Source of the DNA: CAZTQN01 sp964615765
GTDB lineage: Bacteria; Planctomycetota; Phycisphaerae; Phycisphaerales; UBA1924
Assembly: GCA_964615765.1 (NCBI GenBank)
Contig: CAZTQN010000005.1
Location: 114,193-178,192 of the forward strand
Reading direction: 5' to 3'
Length of the DNA stretch: 64,000 bases
The position numbers and the translations under genes are program-made. The notes under the pieces are model-generated. The model saw nothing but the letters and a program-made list of their open reading frames with translations, did not search any database and was not told the origin of the DNA. Positions 1 to 8,961 of this stretch are shown here, piece after piece (the first letter of the stretch is position 1; every line of letters begins with the position of its first letter).

Positions 1-191
1 TCGCGGGCGTTTCTACACGCCCCATGGGCCGGCATGTCTCAAGTTGGCCGGGTCTTGTTCGGCGGCCCAGCCCACCGGTTCGTCCGACCCGGTCGATCGG
101 ACCCCTCCCGATGCCGAAATTCTGCGTGACACCAAGGGAAACTCAGGCTGCCGGTCGACCAAGGGCGGTTCTCGTTCGTATCGGAAAGACC

Positions 192-2645
192 ATGCCCACG
201 ACGCCGCCGGTGATCACCACGACTTCCTCCCGCACCCGCGGACCCGTTCGGGCCCCATTCGCGCGAGCCCTAGCCGCGTCCGCCGTGTTGGCCGTCGCCG
301 GCCTCGCGAGCGCCGGCGGCGGGCCGGGCGTCGTCGATGACGAACTGCTCAGCCACGTCGCCTTCGCCGACCGGCGCCCCATCTGCCCGGTCAACGGCGA
401 GTCGTTCGACGTGCTCTTCCAGACCGCCGCCGGCGACCTCACCGAGGCCCGCGTGCTGTTCGACGACGGCGCCGACGGCGTGGACATTGTGTCCATCCCC
501 GCCGTGCGTCAGCCCGTCGGCGCCACGCCCGGCATCCCGCCGATCTACAACCTCTGGCGGGCCACCATCCCCGCCACCACCTCCGGGCGCCTCGCGTACA
601 TCATCCGGACCACGGACGGCGCCGACCAGCGCTACCTCGTGCCCGCCGGTGTGGCGACGGCGGAACCCGCGACGGCGCAGTGGTTCACGCTCGATTTCAC
701 CACGCTGTCCCACGCCCCCTACGGCGCCACGCCCGTCACGGGCGGCACCGTCTTCCGCGTCTGGGCCCCGGGCGCGACCTCCTGCATGGTTCGCGGCTCG
801 TTCAACAACTGGACCACCGGCTACACCTTCGCCGGCACGCCCAACGCCCACGTGCTCACGCGCCGCGGCGAGGACTTCGTGGGCCTCGTTCCCGGCGTCA
901 ACGCCGGCGCGTCGTACAAGTACTTCTTCAACAACACCCTCTGGAAGCCCGACCCGCGCGCCGCCTTCATCAACAACGCCGACAACTTCAACAGCCGGGT
1001 CTACGACAATCTCGCCTACTCATGGCGCACGCCCAACTTCACCCCCGTTTCCCGCGACCGCTGGGTCATCTACCAGCTCCACGTCGGCACCTTCAGCGGG
1101 CTCAACGACCCGCTCGGCTCATTCACGCGTCAGGGCACCTACCGCGAAGTCGCCGCCCGCGCCGCCCACCTGTCCGAGCTCGGCGTCACCGCCGTCATGC
1201 TCAACCCGATCAACGAGTTCCCGGGTTCCGGCTCGGGCGGGTACAACCCGATCTCGTACTGGGCGTGGGAATCGACCTACGGCACGCCGGACGATCTCAA
1301 GTTCATGATCGACGAGCTGCACAGCCGCGGCATCGCCGTCATCGTCGACATGGTCTGGAACCACGTCGACGCGAACAGCAACTTCCTCTGGCAGTTCGAC
1401 GGCACCCAGCACTACTTTGACACGCCCGACGTCCAGACCCCCTGGGGCTCGCAGCTCGACATCGACCGCCAACCCGCCTTCGACTACATCTTTGACACCA
1501 TCGAGCACCACCTCGGCTGGTTCCGCCTCGACGGCTACCGCCAGGACGCCGTGTTCGAACTCGTGTCCGCCACGCAGTGGCAGGCCGGCCAGCGACTCAT
1601 CCGCGGGATGAACGACCGCATCGACCGCCGCTTCGCCGACGCGCTCGCCATCGGCGAGATCTACAACAACTCCGCCTGGAACACCAGCACTGCGGGCATG
1701 AACTTCGACGGGCAGTACCACGAAGCCTTCAAGAACGCCATCGCCGACGCCGTCTTCGCCGCCGGGCTGGGCGACCCCGACGTGGGCCGCCTCGCTGGCT
1801 CCATCGACGGCTCCGGCCCGTTCGTCGAGGGCGACCGCGTCCTCAACTACTTCGAACTCCACGACGACGCTTGGCCCCTCAACAACAACCAGCGCGCCGT
1901 CCGCGATATCGACACCACCGCGCCGCACGACGACCGTTACGCCACCGGGCGCACCAAGCTCGGCAACGGGCTCACCCTCCTCTCCCGCGGCATGCCCGCC
2001 ATCCTGCAAGGCACCGAGTGGCTCGAGTCCAACGGCTGGGAAACCCAGAAGATCGACTGGGCCAAGAAGACGACCTATCGCCCCGTCTTCAACTTCTACC
2101 GCGATCTCATCGCGCTCCGCACGTCTCAGCCCGCCCTCTTCGCTGGGGCCAACCTGCGCATCACGCACCTCAACGAGTCCGGCAACGTCTTCGCCTTTGA
2201 ACGCACCGCCCCCGCCACCCCCGGCGGCGACACCTTCATGGTCATCGCCAACTTCTCCAACGTCGACTACCCGCAGTACCTCCTCGGCGTGCCCACCGGC
2301 GCCTGGAGCGTGGCCATCAACAGCGAAGACGCCATCTACCGCGGCCGCGGCGTCGGCTCCACCGGCTGCCTCACCGTGCAGCCCGTCAGCCGCGATGGCT
2401 TCGCCAACCGCGTCAGCCTCTCCCTCCCCGCGCACGGCTTCCTCCTGCTCCGCAGCTCCTCCCCGCTCTGCCGGGCCGACTTCAACTGCACCGGCGGCGG
2501 CAACGCCGGCGTCACCGTTCAGGACCTCTTCGACTTCCTCGCCGCGTGGTTCGAGTCCTCCCCCCGCGCCGACATCAACGGCCAGGTCGGCGTCACCGTG
2601 CAGGACATCTTCGACTTCATCGCGACCTGGTTCGCCGGCTGCTGA
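192..2645 (+). CDS. Secreted GH13 alpha-amylase-family enzyme with dockerin-like tail
   Basis: An exported alpha-glucan-active enzyme of glycoside hydrolase family 13, about 817 residues. The frame stays open upstream to 24, but the ATG at 192 is preferred because it is followed by an Arg-rich start and a hydrophobic stretch ending in LASA, a normal signal peptide. A CBM48-like N-terminal domain (FRVWAPGA, FNNW) comes before the barrel. GH13 signatures are present: DMVWNHV (His391), GYRQDAV (nucleophile Asp452), IGEIY (acid/base Glu489) and ELHDD (Asp558, replacing the usual NHD). The layout resembles branching or debranching enzymes more than a plain amylase, but the exact specificity cannot be read. 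Residues about 760-817 hold two dockerin-like halves (VQDLFDFLAAWF, then VQDIFDFIATWFAGC at the C-terminus). It converges with the permease gene downstream. Confidence 0.9.
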   Translation: MPTTPPVITTTSSRTRGPVRAPFARALAASAVLAVAGLASAGGGPGVVDDELLSHVAFADRRPICPVNGESFDVLFQTAAGDLTEARVLFDDGADGVDIVSIPAVRQPVGATPGIPPIYNLWRATIPATTSGRLAYIIRTTDGADQRYLVPAGVATAEPATAQWFTLDFTTLSHAPYGATPVTGGTVFRVWAPGATSCMVRGSFNNWTTGYTFAGTPNAHVLTRRGEDFVGLVPGVNAGASYKYFFNNTLWKPDPRAAFINNADNFNSRVYDNLAYSWRTPNFTPVSRDRWVIYQLHVGTFSGLNDPLGSFTRQGTYREVAARAAHLSELGVTAVMLNPINEFPGSGSGGYNPISYWAWESTYGTPDDLKFMIDELHSRGIAVIVDMVWNHVDANSNFLWQFDGTQHYFDTPDVQTPWGSQLDIDRQPAFDYIFDTIEHHLGWFRLDGYRQDAVFELVSATQWQAGQRLIRGMNDRIDRRFADALAIGEIYNNSAWNTSTAGMNFDGQYHEAFKNAIADAVFAAGLGDPDVGRLAGSIDGSGPFVEGDRVLNYFELHDDAWPLNNNQRAVRDIDTTAPHDDRYATGRTKLGNGLTLLSRGMPAILQGTEWLESNGWETQKIDWAKKTTYRPVFNFYRDLIALRTSQPALFAGANLRITHLNESGNVFAFERTAPATPGGDTFMVIANFSNVDYPQYLLGVPTGAWSVAINSEDAIYRGRGVGSTGCLTVQPVSRDGFANRVSLSLPAHGFLLLRSSSPLCRADFNCTGGGNAGVTVQDLFDFLAAWFESSPRADINGQVGVTVQDIFDFIATWFAGC

Positions 2646-2689
2646 AAAGCACGCCGGCTGCCGAAAAACACGCCGGCTGCTGAACCACT
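2633..2689 (+). repeat. 19-bp tandem repeat iterating the 3' end of the GH13 gene
   Basis: Three 19-bp units start at 2633, 2652 and 2671. Each begins CGCCGGCTGC. The first unit carries the real codons Ala-Gly-Cys-stop. The second has TGC CGA in place of TGC TGA, so its stop is lost. The third again has TGCTGA, in another reading frame. The block reaches the stop codon of the convergent permease gene (2688-2690). Confidence 0.8.
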
Positions 2690-3695
2690 ACTCGATCCGC
2701 GGGTCCACCCAGCGGTACAGCACGTCCACCGCCAGGTTGAACAGGATCAGCATCGTCGCGTAGATCAGCACCACGCCCATGATCAGGAACAGGTCCTTGT
2801 TCAGGACCGCGTTCACGAAGTGCTGGCCCATCCCCGGCACCGTGAACACCTTCTCGACCACGAACGAGCCCGTCATCGCCCCAGCCGCGGCGGGCCCCAG
2901 GAAACTCAGCACCGGCAGAAACGCGTTCTTCAGCGCATGCCGCAGCAGCACCCGCGCCTCGCCCATGCCCTTGGCCCGCGCCGTGCGGATGAAGTCCGCC
3001 TTCATCGTGTCCAGCAGCCCCATCCGCGTCAGCCGCGCGATGTACGCCGCCAGCGGCAGACTCAGCGTGAACGCCGGCAGCACCACCTGCCCCGGATCGC
3101 CCCACCCGCCGATCTTCCCCCACCCAAGCAGCACCGGGAACGCCAGCACGAGCAGCGTCCCGATCACGAACGTCGGCAGGCTGATCCCCACCAGCGCGAT
3201 GATCAGCGTCGCCACGTCCGCCAGCGAGTTGGGCTTCACCGCCCCCACCACGCCCGCCCCCACGCCGATCACCAGCGCGATCATGATCGCCGCCAGCCCC
3301 AGCGTCACGCTCACCGGCAGGCTCGACGCGATGATCTCGTTGACGCGCCAATCCTCGTATTGCAGGCTGGGCCCAAGGTCGAACACGCGCCGGGGCGGCG
3401 GGGCCAGCCCCGCCTCGATCGCCGCCGCGTCCCGCCGCGCCGCCTCCCCCGTGATCCCCTCCCGCACCCACCGCACGCCCAGCGCGCTGTCCAGGTACGA
3501 CACGTAAAACCGCGGGAACGAGTCGAGGTTGTACTGCGCCAACATCGCCTGCTCGACGTCCTTCGACGGGCGGCGCCCCTCCCCTTTCTCCAGCGGGTTG
3601 CCCGGCACCGCCCACGCCAGGATCAGCGTCAGCGTGTAGATCACCAGCAGGATCAGCGGCATCTGCAAGAGGCGCCGGAGGATCAGCGTCGTCAT
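2688..3695 (-). CDS. DppB/OppB-type ABC transporter permease, orphan
   Basis: Inner-membrane permease of the oligopeptide/dipeptide/nickel ABC family, about 335 residues. The N-terminus LILRRLLQMPLILLVIY is the usual first membrane segment. The EAA loop is clear (TARAKGMGEARVLLRHALKN), as is the C-terminal VLYRWVDPRIE typical of DppB. The ATG at 3695, with GGAG about 8 bases upstream, is preferred over the GTG at 3701. The periplasmic region between the first and second membrane segments (about residues 35-115) is longer than usual and rich in Glu and Arg. DppC, DppD, DppF and DppA partners are absent on both sides, so it either works with components encoded elsewhere or lies at the edge of a broken operon. 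Confidence 0.88.
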   Translation of the reverse strand: MTTLILRRLLQMPLILLVIYTLTLILAWAVPGNPLEKGEGRRPSKDVEQAMLAQYNLDSFPRFYVSYLDSALGVRWVREGITGEAARRDAAAIEAGLAPPPRRVFDLGPSLQYEDWRVNEIIASSLPVSVTLGLAAIMIALVIGVGAGVVGAVKPNSLADVATLIIALVGISLPTFVIGTLLVLAFPVLLGWGKIGGWGDPGQVVLPAFTLSLPLAAYIARLTRMGLLDTMKADFIRTARAKGMGEARVLLRHALKNAFLPVLSFLGPAAAGAMTGSFVVEKVFTVPGMGQHFVNAVLNKDLFLIMGVVLIYATMLILFNLAVDVLYRWVDPRIE

Positions 3696-3793
3696 GAGCA
3701 CTCTCCGGCGTGTCCGCCCCGGGCCCGCGCCGAGGATCGTCGGGGAACGGTATCATGGTGCTCGCCGTGCGCGGGGTCGCCGCGGCAAGGCCG

Positions 3794-3821
3794 CCCTCGG
3801 CCCTCGCCCCCGGGTACCCCC
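3794..3821 (-). repeat. G-run array (G-rich on minus strand) upstream of the permease gene
   Basis: Read on the minus strand, runs of three to five G occur as GGGGG, GGGGG, GGG and GGG with 3-5 base loops, partly as AGGGCNG heptamers. This fits a four-run G-quadruplex pattern. It is the weakest of the four arrays and it overlaps the hairpin repeat beginning at 3812. Confidence 0.45.
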
Positions 3822-3877
3822 ACGCTCCGCGTGGGATGCCTCCGCCTCAGGCACCCACACGCTCCGCCTGCGGCGCC
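3812..3877 (+). repeat. Hairpin repeat element, copy 1
   Basis: The first 24 bases, beginning GGGTACCCCCACGC, are identical to those at 19269. They contain a perfect 7-bp hairpin, CCCACGC-TCC-GCGTGGG (3819-3835). A second, degenerate half follows (GCCTCAGGCACCC...CGCTCC). It lies in the divergent gap between the permease and rnr genes. Apart from this element and the G-run array, I see nothing definite in 3696-3967; no convincing promoter hexamers stand out. Confidence 0.6.
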
Positions 3878-3967
3878 GCCAGCCGTCCCCGTCCACCGCT
3901 CACCCTCTTCCACCACCTCATCCGCTTCCTCTTCGCCCGCGCCCCGGCGCCGGCCCGATGCTCATTG

Positions 3968-6421
3968 ATGTCACTCAAGTTTGAACGCCGCCTCCTCGCT
4001 CACCTGGCCCATGACTCCTACGAGCCGGCGGATATCGCCCGCCTCGCCGGCGACCTGGGCGTAGAGCCCACCGACCTCCCCGAGTTCCGCGCCGCCGTCG
4101 ACGCCCTCGTCGCCGCACGCCGCCTCATCACCGACGGGCAGGGCCGCGTGCAACTGCCCCGCATGGGCGACACCGTCACCGGACGCTTCAAAAAGAACCA
4201 GCGCGGCTTCGGCTTCGTCACCACCGACACCCCCTTCCGCGAGGGCGATGTCTTCATCCCGCCCGACGCCGTCTCCGGCGCACTCACCGGCGACACCGTC
4301 CGCGTCGCCGTCCGTCGCGGCGGGCGCGGCGGCGAGAACGACATCACCGGCGTCATCCTCGAAGTCCTCGAACGACGACGCGCCAGCTTCACGGGCGAAC
4401 TCGTCAAACGCGGCGGGCTCTGGCTCGTCATGCCCGACGGACGAGAACTCACCACCCCCATCGTCGTCGATGACCCCGCTGTCAAAAACGCCGGCGCCGG
4501 CGACAAGGTCCAGGTCGAGATCACTTCTTACCCCGAAGCCAGCAACGAGCTCGCCAACGGCGTGATCGTCAAGGTCCTCGGCGAGGCCGGCCTGCCCGAC
4601 GTCGAAACCCAGGCCACCATCGCCGCCTACGCCCTCCCGGGCGAGTTCCCCAAAGAGTGCGTCGACCAGGCCCGCGCAGCCGCCGCCCAGTTTGACCGCG
4701 AACTCGTCCAGGGCGACGCCGCCAACTGGCCCGACCGCGTCGACCTCCGCAACGAACTCGTCCTCACCATCGACCCCCCCGACGCCAAGGACTACGACGA
4801 CGCCATCCACATCATCCCACGCGCCGACGGCGGGTGGGACCTGGGCGTCCACATCGCCGACGTCGCCCACTTCATCCCCCCCGGCTCTCACCTCGACGAA
4901 GAAGCCCGCCAGCGCGGCAACAGCGTCTACCTGCCGCGCCTGGTCATCCCCATGCTCCCCGAGGTGCTCAGCAACGGCATCTGCTCCCTCAGCGAGGGCG
5001 TGCCCCGCTTCACCAAGAGCGCGTTCATCTCCTACGACGCCGACGGCCGCGTCATCTCCGAACGCGCCCACGCCACGCTCATCAAGAGCGCCAAGCGCCT
5101 GACCTACCTCGAAGCCCAGGCCCTCATTGACGGCGACCTCCGCGAGGCCCGCAAGCACGCCAAGACCGAGCCCAAGTACACCGAGCCCATCATCAAGGCC
5201 CTCCGCGAGATGGACCGCTGCTCCAAGGCCATCCGCCGCCGGCGCAAGGCCCAGGGCATGATCCACCTCGACCTGCCCGAGGTGGAACTCATCTTCGACG
5301 ACGCCGGGCACGTCGTCGACGCCCAGCCCGAGGACAACGCCTACACCCACACGCTCATCGAAATGTTCATGGTCGAGGCCAACGAGGTCCTCGCCCGTCT
5401 CTTCGCCGGCATGAACGTCCCGCTGCTCCGGCGCATCCACCCCGAGCCCGTGCCCGGCGACGTCGGCGACCTCCGCCGCATGGCCAAGGTCGCCGGGTTC
5501 GCCATCCCCAAGAGCCCGACGCGCCAGGAACTGCAGTCGCTGCTCGACGCCACCGCCGGCACGCCCGCGGCTCGCGCCGTCCACTTCGCCGTCCTCCGCA
5601 CGCTCACCAAGGCCGAGTACTCCCCCGCGCTCGTGGGCCACTTCGCCCTCGCCAGCGAGGCGTACGCCCACTTCACCAGCCCCATCCGCCGCTACCCGGA
5701 CCTCACCGTCCACCGCGCCCTATCCGCGTTCCTGCGTCAGACCGACAACGGCGTCCGCGCCCCGCGCCGCGACGCCGACCGCGCTCGCTTGGGCCGCGTG
5801 CTCATGGACCTCGGCCCCGAACAGGGCGTGCTCGACCAGGACGAACTCGTCGAGATCGGGCGCCACTGCTCCCAGACCGAGATCAACGCCGAGGCCGCCG
5901 AGCAGAACCTCCGCCAGTTCCTCGTCCTGCAACTGCTCTCCAACCACCTGGGCGAGACCTTCGACGCTGTCATCACCGGCGTCACCAACTCGGGGGTATT
6001 CGTTCAGCTCGACCGCTTCCTCGCCGACGGCATGATCAAGTCCCAGGACCTCCCTCAACCCGGCGGACAGTCCACCGGACGCTGGGTTCTGGACCAGCGC
6101 TCCGGCGCCCTCGTCCACGGCCCGACCGGCCGCTCCTTCAACGTCGGCGACCGCCTCAAGGTCACCATCGCCGCCATCGACCTGGCCATGCGCCAGATGG
6201 ACCTGGTCGTCGCCGACCCCGAGTCGCGAAACGTCGGTAAACCCAAGCAGCTCAAGAACATCCAAGGCAAGGACCGTCCCGGAAAGACCAAAGACGGCCC
6301 CCGCACCGGCGAGGAGTTCTTCAAGCCCAACCGACTCAGCGGCGAGAAACGCCGCGCCATGCGTTCCAAGGCCCGCGACCAAGCCAAGCCCGACCACCGC
6401 CGCAAGAAAAAGGGCACGTAA
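3968..6421 (+). CDS. rnr: Ribonuclease R (RNB family 3'-5' exoribonuclease)
   Basis: Processive hydrolytic 3'-5' exoribonuclease that degrades structured RNA in the cytoplasm; about 817 residues, normal for RNase R. The frame is open back to 3710, but that part is Pro/Arg/Ala-rich and family similarity begins at the ATG at 3968 (LKFERRLLAHL, a winged-helix start). Cold-shock domains follow (KKNQRGFGFV, GDVFIPP). The RNB catalytic motif is intact: Asp269, Asp275, Asp277 and Asp278 in IDPPDAKDYDDA, plus HFTSPIRRYPDLTVHR near residue 570. An S1 domain covers about 660-745 (VITGVTNSGVFVQL). The tail (745-817) is strongly basic and ends in RRKKKGT, as usual for RNase R. Confidence 0.96.
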   Translation: MSLKFERRLLAHLAHDSYEPADIARLAGDLGVEPTDLPEFRAAVDALVAARRLITDGQGRVQLPRMGDTVTGRFKKNQRGFGFVTTDTPFREGDVFIPPDAVSGALTGDTVRVAVRRGGRGGENDITGVILEVLERRRASFTGELVKRGGLWLVMPDGRELTTPIVVDDPAVKNAGAGDKVQVEITSYPEASNELANGVIVKVLGEAGLPDVETQATIAAYALPGEFPKECVDQARAAAAQFDRELVQGDAANWPDRVDLRNELVLTIDPPDAKDYDDAIHIIPRADGGWDLGVHIADVAHFIPPGSHLDEEARQRGNSVYLPRLVIPMLPEVLSNGICSLSEGVPRFTKSAFISYDADGRVISERAHATLIKSAKRLTYLEAQALIDGDLREARKHAKTEPKYTEPIIKALREMDRCSKAIRRRRKAQGMIHLDLPEVELIFDDAGHVVDAQPEDNAYTHTLIEMFMVEANEVLARLFAGMNVPLLRRIHPEPVPGDVGDLRRMAKVAGFAIPKSPTRQELQSLLDATAGTPAARAVHFAVLRTLTKAEYSPALVGHFALASEAYAHFTSPIRRYPDLTVHRALSAFLRQTDNGVRAPRRDADRARLGRVLMDLGPEQGVLDQDELVEIGRHCSQTEINAEAAEQNLRQFLVLQLLSNHLGETFDAVITGVTNSGVFVQLDRFLADGMIKSQDLPQPGGQSTGRWVLDQRSGALVHGPTGRSFNVGDRLKVTIAAIDLAMRQMDLVVADPESRNVGKPKQLKNIQGKDRPGKTKDGPRTGEEFFKPNRLSGEKRRAMRSKARDQAKPDHRRKKKGT

Positions 6422-6438
6422 CCGCCCATCCGGAGTGT

Positions 6439-6472
6439 CAGCGGTTGCAGGCGACCGCTGGGTCAGTTTTTC
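6439..6472 (+). terminator. Possible intrinsic terminator after rnr
   Basis: CAGCGGT (6439-6445) pairs with ACCGCTG (6454-6460). A short T run (TTTTTC) follows a few bases later. The spacer before the T run is longer than ideal, so confidence is moderate. Confidence 0.5.
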
Positions 6473-6563
6473 ACGCCCCCTCGCAGCAGACCGCCCGTTT
6501 CGGACGTATCACTTGGGCCTCCGGCCGCCATCGCGGTCGGGGCGTCGATCGGGAGGCAACGTC

Positions 6564-7547
6564 ATGCGGATGCGCGTGCGGCTGGCTGGGTGTGCTGGGG
6601 TTATCGGTCTTCTGTCCGCCTCCGTCGCGATCGCCGCGCCGGGCGACATTGTCTCCGGCACCGCCAAACTGAACATCAGCCCCGGCGCCGGCGCCCTGCC
6701 AGCTCCGTTCAGCGCGCCCTTCGGCGACGCCGCCCTGTTCACCGACGCCAACACCCCCGACATCCTCTACAAGTACACCTGGTACTACCGCACCGAGATC
6801 GACTCCCGCCCGCGCCTCATGAGCGCGCTCACGACCCCGACCTCCACCCTCGTCGGCGACACCGCCACGTACAACTACCCCAACACCGGGCCCGGCGTCG
6901 CCGGGGGCGGCGGGCGCTTCGACGCGCGCATCACCGTCCGCATCGAATCCACGCCCGACCCCACCCAGGCCCGCGTGCTCAGCACGATGGTCGTCAAGAA
7001 CATCAATCCCACGCGCCGCACCTTCAAGCTCTACCTCATCAACGACATCGACCTGCCCAACGGCCTGCCCGTGCCGCAGACCGACGACGCCGTCAACCAG
7101 GTGCCCGGCGCCCCGGTGCTCACCTTCCGTCAGACGGAAGTGACGTCGAACGACTTTGTGGAGTTCGTCGCGCCCGACGCCGCGGGCTGGTTGCTCGCCA
7201 GCGGGACGGACGTTCGCAACGCGCTGAACAACACGACGGTCAACGACCTGGGCAACGGGTTGAGCACGTTCGACGGCGACGCGGCCCTCGCGTTCCAGTG
7301 GACACTGACGCTCGACCCGCAGGAATCGCGCACGATCACGACCACCTTCGCGATCAACGCCCCCGCCGTCGCCCCGCCCGCGTGCCGCCCGGATTACAAC
7401 GGCCAGGGCGGCGTCACCGTGCAGGACATCTTCGACTTCCTCGCCGGCTGGTTCTCCAACGCGCCCGCGGCGGACTTCAACGGTCAGAACGGCGTCACCG
7501 TCCAGGACATCTTCGACTTCCTGACGGCCTGGTTCACTGGCTGCTGA
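6564..7547 (+). CDS. Secreted protein of unknown function with dockerin-like tail
   Basis: About 327 residues. The ATG at 6564 is chosen because it opens a clean signal peptide (MRMRVRLAGCAGVIGLLSAS, cut after AIAA); the upstream open frame is low-complexity. The middle (about 25-270) is a beta-rich domain with no motif I recognise. It ends AFQWTLTLDPQESRTITTTF, a pattern often seen just before sorting tails in secreted bacterial proteins. Residues 273-327 hold two dockerin-like halves, with one Cys before the first (CRPDYN) and the last residue Cys (WFTGC). The 3' end is repeated three times. Function unknown; probably a surface or extracellular protein. Confidence 0.85.
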   Translation: MRMRVRLAGCAGVIGLLSASVAIAAPGDIVSGTAKLNISPGAGALPAPFSAPFGDAALFTDANTPDILYKYTWYYRTEIDSRPRLMSALTTPTSTLVGDTATYNYPNTGPGVAGGGGRFDARITVRIESTPDPTQARVLSTMVVKNINPTRRTFKLYLINDIDLPNGLPVPQTDDAVNQVPGAPVLTFRQTEVTSNDFVEFVAPDAAGWLLASGTDVRNALNNTTVNDLGNGLSTFDGDAALAFQWTLTLDPQESRTITTTFAINAPAVAPPACRPDYNGQGGVTVQDIFDFLAGWFSNAPAADFNGQNGVTVQDIFDFLTAWFTGC

Positions 7548-7579
7548 GTTCACCGGCTGCTGAGTTCGCCGGCTGCTGA
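7532..7579 (+). repeat. 16-bp tandem repeat with a stop codon in each reading frame
   Basis: Three 16-bp units, GTTCACTGGCTGCTGA and close variants, begin at 7532, 7548 and 7564. TGA codons fall at 7545, 7561 and 7577, one in each frame. Each unit read in its own frame ends Phe-(Thr/Ala)-Gly-Cys-stop, the same tail as the real protein. Confidence 0.85.
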
Positions 7580-7585
7580 TCTGCT

Positions 7586-8590
7586 TCACAACCGTCGCCA
7601 CGGGAACCCGGGCGGGATCACGTCCGGGCGGTCGTTGAGGTAGCCGACCAGGAACTCGAACGCGTCGACGAGTCGCGGCCCGGGGCGGTTGAACATCTGG
7701 TTGCCGTCCACGACCGCGACGCGCCCGGCCTGCACCGCCGGCAGCCCGGCCCACCACGCCGACGCCGCCAGACGCTCCGTTTGCGCAATTGCCTGCTCCA
7801 GCGGCACGCCGCAGGGCGACACGATGAGCACGTCCGGCCGCGTCGCCGCGAGGATCTCGGGCGGCACGCGCACGCTCTTGCCCGCGACGCGCAGCGTCTG
7901 CCCGGCCGGCCCTTCCGCAGCACCCGCGCCCGCCGTCGCCTGCGTCGGGTTCAGCGGGTGCTCGCCCCCGGCCCGCTCGATCAACTGCGGCGTCCAGTGC
8001 CCGCCGATGAACAGCGGGTCGGTCCATTCCAAAAACGCCACGTTCGGGCGGGCGGCGTACGGCGAGACGTACTCCTGAGCCGCGTACAGCCGCTGACGCA
8101 GCCCAACGACCACCTCCCGCGCCCGGGCCGCCAGACCCAGCGCCTCGCCCACCAGCAGCACGTCGTCGAGCACGCCCTCGATGCTGAGCGGGTTGAGGCT
8201 GATGACCCGGGGCGTGCTGGCCAAACCCGCCGCGACTCGGCGCACGCTGGCCAGATCGATCGAGCACACGGCGCACAGGTCCTGCGTGATGATCACGTCG
8301 GGCTTCAGATCGCGCAGGCGATCCTCGTCGAGCGTGTACAGCGCGCGGTGCTCGGCGAGGGCTTCGCGGACCTGGCGATCGATGTCGGCCGGGTCATCTC
8401 CATGCGTCCGGGCCGCCGTCAGCACGGGCAGGCGTTCCAGCCAGGGCTCGCGGGGCGCGTCGCACTCGTGCGAGCGGCCGACCAGTTCCGGGCGGCTCCC
8501 TCCCCCACCGCCACCCCCAACCCCACCGGGCCCATCAAGGAGCAGGGCCACAATCTCGGTCGCCGACGGGAGCAGACTGACCACACGCAT
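7586..8590 (-). CDS. BtuF-like ABC transporter substrate-binding protein
   Basis: About 334 residues, COG0614-type cobalamin/Fe-siderophore binding fold. The start RVVSLLPSATEIVALL and the motif VGRSHECD are characteristic of the BtuF-like branch, as are DVIITQDLCAVC and PNVAFLEWTDPLFIGGHW. The ATG at 8590 is chosen because the family begins exactly there; the open frame upstream to 8713 has no matching residues. There is no export signal, which is common in this branch, so a periplasmic role is not assured. An odd run of Gly (residues about 20-30, GPGGVGGGGGGGS) is inserted before VGRSHECD, where relatives have only a few residues. No permease or ATPase genes are adjacent, and I see no cobalamin riboswitch upstream. 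Confidence 0.85.
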   Translation of the reverse strand: MRVVSLLPSATEIVALLLDGPGGVGGGGGGGSRPELVGRSHECDAPREPWLERLPVLTAARTHGDDPADIDRQVREALAEHRALYTLDEDRLRDLKPDVIITQDLCAVCSIDLASVRRVAAGLASTPRVISLNPLSIEGVLDDVLLVGEALGLAARAREVVVGLRQRLYAAQEYVSPYAARPNVAFLEWTDPLFIGGHWTPQLIERAGGEHPLNPTQATAGAGAAEGPAGQTLRVAGKSVRVPPEILAATRPDVLIVSPCGVPLEQAIAQTERLAASAWWAGLPAVQAGRVAVVDGNQMFNRPGPRLVDAFEFLVGYLNDRPDVIPPGFPWRRL

Positions 8591-8961
8591 GGCGGGAGTG
8601 TACGAACGCGGTGGGTGCAACCGGGGTGCGCCGGCCCGTTCACGCCGACCGGCGCGCGGTTTGATGGGAACGTGCATCCACCCCGCGCCAAGCCGGTTCA
8701 ACCGCCGACGCACACCCGCGGCGACATGCCGACGGTTGGGACAAGCGTCCAGCGCGGAAGGCCGAGCACCCCGACCCAGGCAAGGGCGGGGCGCGGGGCC
8801 CGAGCGCCGGAGGCTGTGCCGGACCCTGTGGTGGCGCGTCCGGGGGTGTTGGTGTACGCTTGGCTCGCTGAGTGTCCGAGGGGGGCGGGGTGATGGGGCG
8901 CGCTTGGGCGCCGGCGATCCTGCGTTGCGCGGGCAATGACGGATTTTCGCAGAGGACGGCG
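8591..8961. other. Divergent intergenic region, btuF-like / gspD
   Basis: 371 bases between divergent genes, very GC-rich. A short imperfect hairpin (CCTGCG-TTG-CGCGGG) lies near 8920. I see no convincing promoter hexamers, riboswitch or small gene. It should contain both promoters. Confidence 0.4.

Noticed and set aside
1119..2435. Long minus-strand frame opposite the GH13 gene
   Set aside because: Shadow of the amylase-like gene: no motif, biased composition.
3971..5713. Long minus-strand frame opposite rnr
   Set aside because: Low-complexity Asp/Val/Gly/Ala translation fully overlapped by a convincing RNase R.
8915..8945. A short GATCCTGCGTTGCGC segment resembling repeats common in other genomes
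   Set aside because: Only one copy in the window and an imperfect hairpin.
8591..8961. Searched for a cobalamin riboswitch upstream of the BtuF-like gene
   Set aside because: No B12-box-like sequence could be found by eye on the minus strand.
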